DNA of 64,000 nt. It comes from Methylobacterium oxalidis (lineage in GTDB: Bacteria > Pseudomonadota > Alphaproteobacteria > Rhizobiales > Beijerinckiaceae). Of this stretch, positions 19,440 through 28,399 are shown piece after piece. The stretch is taken from contig NZ_BJZU01000027.1 of NCBI RefSeq assembly GCF_007992195.1, positions 1 to 64,000 on the forward strand. Direction: 5' to 3'. Below the pieces are notes generated by a model. It was not told the origin of the DNA. It saw only the letters and a program-made list of their open reading frames with translations, and ran no database searches. The position numbers were made by a program, and so were the translations under genes. How positions within the stretch are numbered: position 1 is the first letter of the stretch; each line of letters starts with the position of its first letter.

Positions 19440-19774
19440 GGGAGGCTGCGGTCCGGGGTTGATGCAGGTCGGGCGGAACGCCGCGTGAGATCCGGCCCCG
19501 TCCACGGAGCGCTTCATTATCGCTCGGCAGCCGTTTCGGGCCATTCCAAATCCGGACGCTCAGGAAGAATAATCTTCCGATCAAGCTTTTAACCAGAGAT
19601 CTTTGTTCCGAAGCACGATTGTCATTGCATGTCAGAGGCCGGCTTTACTCGCAGAATGCAATTAATTGCTGGTCTCAAACGCTGCCCGCGGACGACTTTC
19701 GAGGCGTGCCGGCAGCGCGGCGCGCCGCCTCCCGCCCGCTGCCACGGCCATCCCCCAGCCGACGGAGTCCCCGC
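19440..19774. promoter_or_regulatory. Divergent promoter region with inverted repeat
   Basis: This gap separates the Crp-type regulator and the ABC operon. It contains GGAAGA-ATAA-TCTTCC (19563-19578), a perfect inverted repeat with six-base arms, inside an AT-rich patch (19555-19625). The spacing and symmetry suit a dimeric regulator. Its right half continues into TCTTCCG, also found at about 18181. A Shine-Dalgarno GGAG (19764-19767) precedes the GTG start of the binding-protein gene. Confidence 0.45.
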
Positions 19775-21205
19775 GTGATCCCCTTCCGACGCCTCGCCGC
19801 CGCCCTGCTGGCGACCTCCGGCCTACTCGCCGCCTCCGCTATCGATGCGGCGCGCGCCGAGACCATCCGCGTCGCCGTGGGCACCCAGGACACGACCATC
19901 AACTGCGCGACCGGCGGCCTCCTGATCCGCGAGCTGAAGCTTCTGGAGAAATTTCTGCCGCGCGACGGCCGGTACAAGGACGTCACCTACGACATCCAGT
20001 GGCGCAACTTCACGAGCGGCGCGCCGCTCACCAACGAGATGGTCGCCGGCAAGCTCGATCTCGGCGCGATGGCGGACTTCCCCGGCTCCCTGAACGGGGC
20101 CGCCTTCGCCAAGGCTGGGCGCCGGAGCCTGTTCATCAGCGTCCTGTCCGGCAGCGTCCGGGGCAGCGGGAACGGCGTCGTGGTGCCCACCGCCTCCCCC
20201 GTGCAGTCCTTCGCCGATCTCAAGGGCAAGACCATCTCGGTGCCCTTCGCCTCCACGGCGCACGGCCTGCTCCTGCGCGCCGTCAAGGCGCAGGGCTGGG
20301 ACCCGGAGCGCGACGTCACCATCATCACGCAGGCCCCCGAGGTGGCGGGCTCCGCCCTGAAGGCCAACAAGATCGAGGCGCACGCCGACTTCGTGCCCTT
20401 CGCGGAGCTCTTTCCCTGGCGCGGCATCGCCCGAAAGATCTACGACGGCTCGCAGGCGGATGCGCCGACCTTCCACGGCGCCCTCGCCGACGCGGCCTAC
20501 GCCGAGCGCTACCCCGAGATCGTCACCGCCTACCTGCGCGCCGCCATCGAGGCGGACCGCCTGATCGCGGCCGAGCCCGAGACATATTCCGAGCTGATCG
20601 AGCGCGTGACCGGCATCGAGGCGGAGGTCGCCTACCTCTTCCACGGACCGCTCGGTCTGCAGACCCGCGATCTCACCTGGAAGCCGGAGTACCGTCAGGC
20701 GCTGAAGACGTCGATCGAGACCCTGAAGCTCCTCAAGAAGGCCGACGGCGACATCGATGTCGACCGCTTCGTCGACGACCGCTTCATCCGCGCCGCCTCT
20801 GCGCAGGCCGGAATCGACTACGCCGCGCGGCTTTCCGATTACGCCCAGTCCCCCCTGAGCGCGCCCGATGCGGCGGGCAGGCCGATCGCCGACGTGTCCC
20901 GCGTGGCGGAGCTCTGGGTGAAGGGCGAAGGCAAGGTCCGTCCCTACGCCTCGCCCGAGGCGGCGCTCGCCGCGCTCGCGGACCTGGAGAAGGCCGGCGG
21001 CAGCGCCCGCGTCGTCTACGCGCAGGATCGCAACAGCGGCATCAAGCTGTTCGCTGCGCAGGCCTGGTACGTGCGGGACCGCGAGCGGCGCCTCAGCGCC
21101 TTCCTGCTCAAGGGTGACGCGGAGGATTTCGCGCGGGCGCACGGCGGCGAGGTGATCGACTTCGCGGCCGCCCGCGCGGGCGAGGCCCGGCTGAGCGCCC
21201 GATGA
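19775..21205 (+). CDS. ABC substrate-binding protein with NosL-like C-terminal region, 476 aa
   Basis: GTG 19775 follows GGAG and starts a signal peptide cleaved after about residue 28 (ARAETIRV). Residues 29-360 are a NitT/TauT-type binding protein (NCATGGLLIRELKLLEKF, NEMVAGKLDLGAMADFPGS). Residues about 372-476 are extra for this family; they contain WYVRDRERRLSAFLLKGD and EDFARAHGGEVIDFAAAR, a pattern resembling the copper-binding NosL family. The usual length would be 330-370 residues. It leads a three-gene operon with permease and ATPase. Substrate is unknown; a sulfonate or similar anion is likely from context. Confidence 0.8.
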   Translation: MIPFRRLAAALLATSGLLAASAIDAARAETIRVAVGTQDTTINCATGGLLIRELKLLEKFLPRDGRYKDVTYDIQWRNFTSGAPLTNEMVAGKLDLGAMADFPGSLNGAAFAKAGRRSLFISVLSGSVRGSGNGVVVPTASPVQSFADLKGKTISVPFASTAHGLLLRAVKAQGWDPERDVTIITQAPEVAGSALKANKIEAHADFVPFAELFPWRGIARKIYDGSQADAPTFHGALADAAYAERYPEIVTAYLRAAIEADRLIAAEPETYSELIERVTGIEAEVAYLFHGPLGLQTRDLTWKPEYRQALKTSIETLKLLKKADGDIDVDRFVDDRFIRAASAQAGIDYAARLSDYAQSPLSAPDAAGRPIADVSRVAELWVKGEGKVRPYASPEAALAALADLEKAGGSARVVYAQDRNSGIKLFAAQAWYVRDRERRLSAFLLKGDAEDFARAHGGEVIDFAAARAGEARLSAR

Positions 21206-22065
21206 GCGGCGCGGTGATAGACGCGGCCGCTCCGGCCCTGCCGGCCCGGAGCGGAACGGGGCGCCCGGCCGGGACCTTTCGACCGAGCCTTCCCGTCCGG
21301 CGCCTCGCGCTGCGGGCCGGGGCGCTCGGCCTCGGCCTCCTCGCCTGGCACCTCGCCGCCAGCTACAGGCTCGACCTCGGGCTCGTGACCTTCCGCAACG
21401 TGCCGACGCCGCTCGACGTGGCGCGGGCCACCGCGGCGCTCGCCCAGTCGCCGAAGCTCGGCGCCCATGTCGGCGCGAGCCTCGTGCGGGTCCTGAGCGG
21501 CTTCCTCCTGGCGCTCGCCGCCGGCGTCGCGCTCGGCCTCGCCATCGGCCGCTCGCGCACGGCGCGCGATCTGCTGCTGCCGCCCCTCGAGGTGCTCCGC
21601 CCGATCCCGGCCGTCGCCTGGATCCCCCTGGCGATCCTGATGTTCCCGTCCTCCGAGCTGTCGATGGTCTTCATCACCTTCACGGGCGCCCTGTTCCCGA
21701 TCCTCCTCAACACCGTGCACGGCGCGGAGGGCGCCAGCCCTCGCCTCGTGGCCTCCGTCCGCAGCCTCGGCGCGGGCCGGTCGGCGATCCTGAGAGAGGT
21801 CGTGATCCCGGCCGCGGCGCCGAGCATCGTCACGGGCGCGGCGATCGGTATGGGAACGGCGTGGTTCTGCCTCGTCACCGCCGAGATGATCTCGGGCCAG
21901 TACGGGATCGGCTACTTCACCTGGGAGTCCTACACCTTGCAGAACTACGACGACATCGTCGTCGGCATGCTCCTCATCGGCCTGCTCGGCATGGGTTCGA
22001 GCGCCCTGGTGCGCGCCGCCGGCGGCCTCGCGATGCCCTGGGCCCGAGCGGGGGTGCGCTCATGA
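21202..22065 (+). CDS. ABC transporter permease, NitT/TauT family, 287 aa
   Basis: Six or so membrane segments and the EAA loop (SVRSLGAGRSAILREVVIPA) identify an inner-membrane SsuC/TauC-type permease of normal length. Start ATG 21202 overlaps the stop of the binding-protein gene, and its stop overlaps the ATPase start by ATGA, so the three genes are translated as a unit. Unlike the cluster at 2922-4141 every element here is intact. Confidence 0.88.
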   Translation: MSGAVIDAAAPALPARSGTGRPAGTFRPSLPVRRLALRAGALGLGLLAWHLAASYRLDLGLVTFRNVPTPLDVARATAALAQSPKLGAHVGASLVRVLSGFLLALAAGVALGLAIGRSRTARDLLLPPLEVLRPIPAVAWIPLAILMFPSSELSMVFITFTGALFPILLNTVHGAEGASPRLVASVRSLGAGRSAILREVVIPAAAPSIVTGAAIGMGTAWFCLVTAEMISGQYGIGYFTWESYTLQNYDDIVVGMLLIGLLGMGSSALVRAAGGLAMPWARAGVRS

Positions 22066-22907
22066 CCGCCCGCGCCACGCAAGCCGGGCGGGCCGGCCGC
22101 ATCGAGCTCGCCGACGTCGCGATCCGCCTCGGACAGGGCGAGGCCGCCTTCGACGTGGTCGAGAACGTTCGTCTCACGATCCCCGCCGGTCAGTTCGTCT
22201 GCCTCCTCGGGCCGTCGGGATGCGGGAAATCGACCCTGCTCGGTGCCCTCGCCGGCCACCTCGCGCCGAGCCGCGGCCGGGTCAGCCTCGACGGCGAGAC
22301 CGTGGCTGGGCCGCACCCGGAGCGGGGCATCGTCTTCCAGCAGCACACCCTGCTGCCTTGGAAGCGGGCCCTCGACAACGTCGCCTTCGGGCCGAAGATG
22401 CGCGGGCTCGCGCGGGGTGAGCGGCTCGCGCAGGCGCGCGCCTTCCTCGCGCTGGTGGGTCTCGCGGACTTCGCCGAGCGCTACCCGGCCGAACTGTCGG
22501 GCGGCATGCAGCAGCGGGTCGAGATCGCGCGGGTCCTCATCAACGCGCCGCGGGTGCTCCTGATGGACGAGCCCTTCGGGGCGCTCGACGCCCAGACCCG
22601 ACTGATGATGCAGGAGCTTCTGCTCGACATCTGGACGCGGCTGCCCACCACCGTGGTGTTCGTGACGCACGACATCGACGAGGCGCTGTTCCTCGCCGAC
22701 CGGGTGCTGGTGATGTCCGCGCGGCCGGGCCGCATCCTCGAGGACATCCCGCTCGATTTCGCCCGTCCCCGCGGGCGCGATCTCGTCACCGACCCGGGCT
22801 TCGTCGACCTCAAGCGCCGCTGCCTGGACCTCCTCCGCCCGCGGGACGGCAAACCTCCGCTCCCGCGCCTCACGCCGCTCGGCCTGCCGGGAGTCGAGGC
22901 CGCGTGA
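22062..22907 (+). CDS. ABC transporter ATP-binding protein, NitT/TauT family, 281 aa
   Basis: A complete ATPase: Walker A GPSGCGKST, Q-loop in IVFQQHTLLPWK, signature LSGGMQQR, Walker B VLLMDEP and H-loop FVTHDIDEAL. It powers the permease encoded immediately upstream. The last 20 residues are Pro/Leu-rich and outside the conserved core. It ends the operon; 17 bases later the next genes are convergent on the minus strand. Confidence 0.9.
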   Translation: MTARATQAGRAGRIELADVAIRLGQGEAAFDVVENVRLTIPAGQFVCLLGPSGCGKSTLLGALAGHLAPSRGRVSLDGETVAGPHPERGIVFQQHTLLPWKRALDNVAFGPKMRGLARGERLAQARAFLALVGLADFAERYPAELSGGMQQRVEIARVLINAPRVLLMDEPFGALDAQTRLMMQELLLDIWTRLPTTVVFVTHDIDEALFLADRVLVMSARPGRILEDIPLDFARPRGRDLVTDPGFVDLKRRCLDLLRPRDGKPPLPRLTPLGLPGVEAA

Positions 22908-22924
22908 ACGCGGCTCCGGCACGC

Positions 22925-23140
22925 TCAGGGCGCGCGCTGCGTTGGCGGGACTGCCTGCGGGCATTCCGCGGGGCGTGGTCCCTTGTCATACCCGGGCGGA
23001 TCACAGGCAGTGACAGGTGGCTTGCCAGGGGCATCATCCTGAGCACTCCTCAAGAGCCCAAAGCCCCAGAACACCGCGACGCCAACGGCCACGGCCACGA
23101 ACAGCGCGACGGCGATGAGAGGAAGCGAGCGGCCCATCAC
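22925..23140 (-). CDS. Small membrane-anchored protein, 71 aa (phage-like cassette)
   Basis: An N-terminal membrane helix (about residues 6-28) precedes a short Pro/Asp-rich tail with two Cys (CDPPGYDKGPRPAEC). It overlaps the preceding gene by ATGA and is built on the same plan, so the two are tandem relatives or a functional pair. Short anchored proteins of this design occur in prophages, for example near lysis genes, but I see no endolysin here. Function unknown. Confidence 0.55.
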   Translation of the reverse strand: MMGRSLPLIAVALFVAVAVGVAVFWGFGLLRSAQDDAPGKPPVTACDPPGYDKGPRPAECPQAVPPTQRAP

Positions 23141-23349
23141 GGTGTCCTCGGCGTCGGGAACGCGGGGCTCGGACAGTCCGGCAGGATCACCTTGCCCACG
23201 GTGTTCTGCGGCTCGCAGGCCGGGATGGCCGGCTTCCCGCCGTTCTCCGCCCGCCGCTGGTCGCGCGCGTTCGAGACCCAGAGACCGATGCCGATCACCG
23301 CCACGATGGCGACGAGCGCGGTGGTCACGAGTGGGAGCCAGCGGGGCAT
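23137..23349 (-). CDS. Small membrane-anchored protein, 70 aa (phage-like cassette)
   Basis: One membrane helix (about residues 5-25) is followed by a polar tail with two Cys (IPACEPQNTVGKVILPDC) that parallels the tail of the next gene. Start ATG 23349 lies 4 bases after the stop of the SWIM-domain gene, so the genes are tightly coupled. Probably the tail is periplasmic. No family is recognised. Confidence 0.55.
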   Translation of the reverse strand: MPRWLPLVTTALVAIVAVIGIGLWVSNARDQRRAENGGKPAIPACEPQNTVGKVILPDCPSPAFPTPRTP

Positions 23350-23353
23350 ATTC

Positions 23354-23740
23354 TCAACCCTTCAGGATCGTGGCGATGACCTGCCTGGCCCGCTCAAGGT
23401 CAAGCTCGGCTTCCGCCACGGCGGCTTCGGCCTGAGCGAGCATGTGAACGGCATGCAGCAGGTGCGAGCCCTTCGTCATCTCTCCCAACGCCTTGACTGC
23501 CTCCTGGTCAACCTCGACCAGCGCGGATGCGTCGCCGAGGAGCAGCGCGATCCGGTGCTCGCAATGGCGGCCCTCGGTGCCGTCCGAGCAGGTGCAGGTG
23601 AAGCGCACGCCGCGGCTCGTGCGTGTCGCTTCCATCCGATGCACATCGGCACCCTCGGCGGCGCGCACGGAGAACATTAGGGCTGACATCGCGGCTCCAC
23701 TGATCTGCCGTTCGTCCAACCGCCCGGCTGCAGCCCTCAT
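23354..23740 (-). CDS. SWIM zinc-finger protein, 128 aa
   Basis: Cys49, Cys51, Cys60 and His62 (FTCTCSDGTEGRHCEHR) fit the SWIM consensus C-x-C-xn-C-x-H, a small zinc-binding nucleic-acid or protein interaction module. The C-terminal half is helical, with an Ala/Glu-rich end (AEAAVAEAELDLERARQ) likely to form a coiled coil. Start ATG 23740 follows GGAGG six bases upstream and overlaps the stop of the truncated gene before it. SWIM domains normally sit in larger proteins, so a stand-alone SWIM protein in a phage-like cassette is unusual. Confidence 0.6.
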   Translation of the reverse strand: MRAAAGRLDERQISGAAMSALMFSVRAAEGADVHRMEATRTSRGVRFTCTCSDGTEGRHCEHRIALLLGDASALVEVDQEAVKALGEMTKGSHLLHAVHMLAQAEAAVAEAELDLERARQVIATILKG

Positions 23741-23950
23741 GGCACGCCTCCGAGGGCCTCCGCCATGCGCGCCGGTTCTCCGGAGCGCTGCCCTGAGAGC
23801 AGCCCTTCCGTTCCGGCAGCTCCTTTGAGGACTCCGCTGGGCTCTTCCGTGAGCGCGTTTGTGCGGGCCGTGGGCGTGTTGGCTGCCGCCTCCGCTGCCC
23901 AGCCGAAGAGAGCACCAGCGATGACACCGCCGGAGAAATGTGCACCTGCA
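23737..23950 (-). pseudogene. 5'-truncated hypothetical protein, fused to a transposase remnant
   Basis: The last ~70 codons look genuine (GAHFSGGVIAGALFGWAAEA is a hydrophobic segment, followed by a polar tail ending ALGGVP) and couple to the SWIM gene by ATGA. Upstream of about 23950 the frame turns into out-of-frame transposase sequence, so the 5' part has been replaced by the IS remnant. Function unknown. Confidence 0.5.
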
Positions 23951-24280
23951 GTCGATGGCCCCGAACAGGGACAGCTTGCCTGCCTGCGTGCTGATCGGCG
24001 CGATGTGGATGTGGAAGCCGCCGATCGGGTAGTGAGCGAAGCGCTTCTTCCGAGGCTCGTCGCCATCGACGTCCGGCAGACGGCTGTTGCCATGCCGCTC
24101 CAGGCAGCGGTGCAGGCTCGAGCGGGTCAGGTGCGGGATCGTGGGCTGAAGGCCGCAGAGACATCCGTCCAGCGGCAGCGGTGTGCCCACGGAAAGCGAC
24201 GATGATTGCCTCCTCCGGCGTCAGAACCGTCGAGCGGAGTCGAGGATCTCGTCGATGGTCATCGCGGCGGCCAGCGACAT
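23951..24280 (-). pseudogene. IS481-family transposase remnant
   Basis: Across shifting frames the sequence reads SLAAAMTIDEILDSARRF, then LTPEEAIIVAFRGHT, then PLPLDGCLCGLQPTIPHLTR, SSLHRCLERHGNSRLPDV and GGFHIHIAPISTQAGKLSLF, matching the middle of IS481-type transposases (typically LPLDDCLYALQ and HLTRSSLHRCL, ending at the first catalytic Asp). One frameshift falls near 24223 and another near 24185. It stops right after FGAID (about 23951), so only the helix-turn-helix to first-Asp part survives. No terminal inverted repeats are evident. Confidence 0.8.
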
Positions 24281-24293
24281 GCCGGGATGCGCA

Positions 24294-25036
<743 letters not shown>

Positions 25037-25040
<4 letters not shown>

Positions 25041-27754
25041 GCGGCGATGTCCTCGGACGCGGTCCCGGGCGGGAGCGGCAGGATGACGGTGAAGCAGGCG
25101 CCGTTCCGGCCGGGCCGGTTGGCGGCTGTCACGGTGCCGCCCATCGCCTCGACGAAGCCGCGCGAGATGGCGAGGCCGAGCCCCGTGCCGGCCCGGACCC
25201 GGTCGCTCTTGCGCACCCGGTAGAACTTGTCGAACACCCGCTCGACGTCGGCTTCCGGCAGGCCGTCGCCCTCGTCCACGACCTCGATGCGCACGGACCG
25301 GCCGTCCCGGCGGGCCCGGACCGTCACGGTCGAGCCGCCCGGCGCGTACTTGGCGGCGTTGTCGAGGAGGTTGACCAGAACCTGCTCGAACAGGACAGGG
25401 TCGAGCCGGAGGGTCGGCAGGCCGGGCTCGACCTCGACCGCCACCGTGTGGCCGGAGAGGACCTTGTCCAGCCGTCGGAGCGCGGTGTCGACCGTCTCGG
25501 AGACGTCCTGCGGCGCGAGGTTCGGCGCCACCGCCCCGGCCTCCAGGCGCGTCATGTCGAGGAGGTTCGCGATGAAGCGGTTGAGCCGCTCGGATTCCTC
25601 GATGATGGTCGCCAGCAGGTCCGCCTTGGCCTCCGGCGGCAGCGCCGCGTCGAGGTCGCGCAGCGTGCTGGCCGCCCCGAGCACGGAGGCGAGCGGCGTG
25701 CGCAGGTCGTGGCTGATCGAGGTCAGCAATGCCCGGGCCAGCCGGTCGGTCTCGGCGGCGCGCTCGGCGCGGTCGAGATCCTCCACGAGCCGCACGCGCT
25801 CGATCGCGAGGGCGCCCATGTCGGCGAGCGCGTCGAGAAGGCGGCCCCCTTCCGGCGTCAGGATCGGGCCCGTGCCGTCCGCGTCGAGACCGATCACGCC
25901 GAGGGTGCTGCGCCCGGTGCGCATCGGCAGGAACAGCCGCCGGGCACCGGGCAGGGTGTCGGCACCGCGGCCGGCCGGGCGCTCGTTGTCGAAGGCCCAC
26001 TGGGCCGCCGCGAGGTCGGCCTCGTCCAGCCTGTCCTCCGGCGGGTAGCCGGCCCGGACCGTGACGGCCTTCCCCTCCGGAAGCAGCAGGACGACCCGGA
26101 CCTTCAGCATGGCCGCGACCTGCGCGGAGGTGGCCCAGAGCACGTCGTCGAGGGTGCCGCAGCCCGCGAGCTTGCGGGAGAACCCGAACAGCCGCTCCGT
26201 GGACCTGGCGCGCGCCTGGCTGATCACCGCCGTCAGGCGGGCGCGGGCGGCGAGGTTCGAGACCACCACCGCGACCAGGGTGAAGAGCAGGAAGGCCGCG
26301 ACGTTGGTCGGGTCGGCGATGGTGAAGGTGTAGATCGGCGGCAGGAAGAAGAAGTTGTAGGCGAGCGAGGCCAGCACCACCGCGGCGAGCGAGGGGCCGA
26401 GGCCGAGGCGAACCGCCACCGCCACGACGGCGGTGAGCAGGACGAGATCGGCGTTCTCGACGCCCGCAGAGGGCTCGAGGATCAGGGCAAGGCCCAGGCC
26501 GGCGGTGGTCACGAGCGCGGCGAGGCCGTAGGCGCGCAGGTCGAAGGCCGGTGCGGGAGCGGCGGTCGCGACCGCGCGCCGCCTCTGCCCCTCGGCCGGA
26601 GCCGCCTCCCCGGCCACGACATGGACGCTGATGGCGCCGCTCCGGCGCACGAGCTCGTGCACCACCGAACCGTGCAGGAGCTCGAACCACCAGGAGCGCG
26701 TCGCCTTGCCGACCACGATGTGGTTCACGTTGGCCGAGCGCGCGTAGGCGAGGATGTCGTCGGCGATGCGCCGCCCGCCCGGCAGGGTGACGGCATCACC
26801 CCCGAGCCGGTCCGCGAGCCGCAGCGCCTCGGCGGTCCGGTCGCGCTGCGCCTCGCTCAGGGAGGCCGACCGCGTCCCCTCGACTGAGAGCGCCGTCCAG
26901 GGCGCGTGCAGGCGGTCGGCCAGCCGCTTGGCGTAGCGTACGAGGCCGGCCGAACGGGGATCCTCGTTCACGCAGACCAGCACGCGCTCGCCCGCCGCCC
27001 AGGGCCCGGCGATGGCGTTGGCCCGCATATGGCTCAGGAGCTCGTCGTCGACCCGGTCCGCCGTGCGCCGGAGCGCCAGCTCGCGCAGCGCCGTGAGATT
27101 GCCGCGCGAGAAGTAATGCCTCAGGGCGCGCGCGGCGTTCGACGGCACGTAGACCTTGCCGTCCTTGAGGCGCTGGATCAGGTCGTCCGGGTTGAGATCG
27201 ACCACCTCGATGTCGTCGGCCCGGTCGAGCACCCCGTCCGGCACGGTCTCGCGCACGCGGATCCGGGTGATGGAGGCCACCACGTCGTTCAGGCTCTCGA
27301 CGTGCTGGATGTTGAGGGTCGTCAGCACGTCGATGCCGGCGTCGAGCAGCTCCTCGACGTCCTGGTAGCGCTTCGGGTGGCGCGAGCCCGGGGCGTTGGT
27401 GTGGGCGAGCTCATCCACCAGGGCGAGTGCCGGGCGGCGTGCCAGAAGAGCGTCGAGGTCCATCTCCTCGAGGACCGCGCCCTGGTAGGGCACCCGGCGG
27501 CGCGGGATCACCGCGAAGCCGTCGAGCAGGGCCTCGGTCTCGGCACGGCCGTGGGTCTCGACCACGCCGACCACGACATCGGCGCCGGCTCTCAGCCGGG
27601 CGCGCCCGACGGTCAGCATCTCATAGGTCTTGCCGACGCCGGGCGCGGCACCGAGGAAGACCTTGAGCCGGCCGCGCCGGCCCTCCTCCCGGCGCGCCGC
27701 ATCGAGCAGCGCGTCGGGCGAGGGACGTTCGGGATCGCGGCCGGTCTCGGGCAT
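25037..27754 (-). CDS. kdpD: Sensor histidine kinase KdpD, 905 aa
   Basis: Domains in order: N-terminal KdpD domain with a Walker A-like GAAPGVGKT (residues 35-43), a universal-stress-like domain (about 255-380), four membrane segments (about 400-500), a GAF region, a dimerisation domain with phosphoacceptor His682 ([12 protein letters not shown]) and a HATPase domain ([22 protein letters not shown]). It senses potassium and ionic stress at the inner membrane and phosphorylates KdpE, whose gene overlaps it by 4 bases. Length is normal for the family. Confidence 0.96.
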
Positions 27755-27774
27755 GCCCGATCCTACCGGCGCGC

Positions 27775-28380
27775 TCAGCGCCGGGCGAGGGCGTCGAGGG
27801 CGAGGTTCAGCGCCAGCACGTTGACCCGGGGCTCGCCCAGGAGACCGAGGGTGCGGCCCTGGACCTGACCCGCCACGAGATCGCGCAGCCTGTCCTCCGG
27901 AAGGTCGCGCGCTCTGGCGACGCGCGGCACCTGGAACAGGGCGGCCTCCGGCGAGATGTCGGGATCGAGCCCGGAGCCGCTCGCCGTCACGAGGTCGACC
28001 GGCACCGGCTGTCCGGGGTTCTCGGCCCGCAGCGCGTCGAGGTCGCCGCGCACGCGCTCGGCGAGCGCCGCACTCGTGGGTCCGAGATTCGAGCCCATGG
28101 AGTTCGCCGCGTTATAGGGCGCCGGGACGGTCTTCGAGGCGTCGGCCGGGTCCGGCGCGGTCGTGGCCGAGGGACGGCCGTGGAAGTAGCCCGCGCCGGC
28201 GAAGCTCTGCCCGATCAGGCCGGAGCCGACGACCCTGCCGTCGCGCTCGACCAGGCTGCCGGCCGCCCTGGCCGGGAAGATCGCTCCGGCGATGCCGGTC
28301 ATGGCGAGGGGATAGGCGAGCCCCGTGACCGCGCTCAGGGCGAGGAGCAGGACGAGGGCGGGACGAAGCTGGCTCAACAT
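27775..28380 (-). CDS. kdpC: Potassium-transporting ATPase subunit KdpC, 201 aa
   Basis: One N-terminal membrane helix (about residues 8-30) and a periplasmic domain with the family segments [29 protein letters not shown] and [20 protein letters not shown]. KdpC is the single-span subunit that supports potassium binding and complex assembly. It follows kdpB after 19 bases and precedes kdpD by 20, in the usual order. Confidence 0.96.
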   Translation of the reverse strand: MLSQLRPALVLLLALSAVTGLAYPLAMTGIAGAIFPARAAGSLVERDGRVVGSGLIGQSFAGAGYFHGRPSATTAPDPADASKTVPAPYNAANSMGSNLGPTSAALAERVRGDLDALRAENPGQPVPVDLVTASGSGLDPDISPEAALFQVPRVARARDLPEDRLRDLVAGQVQGRTLGLLGEPRVNVLALNLALDALARR

Positions 28381-28399
28381 GGGCTGTCTCCTTGGGACC

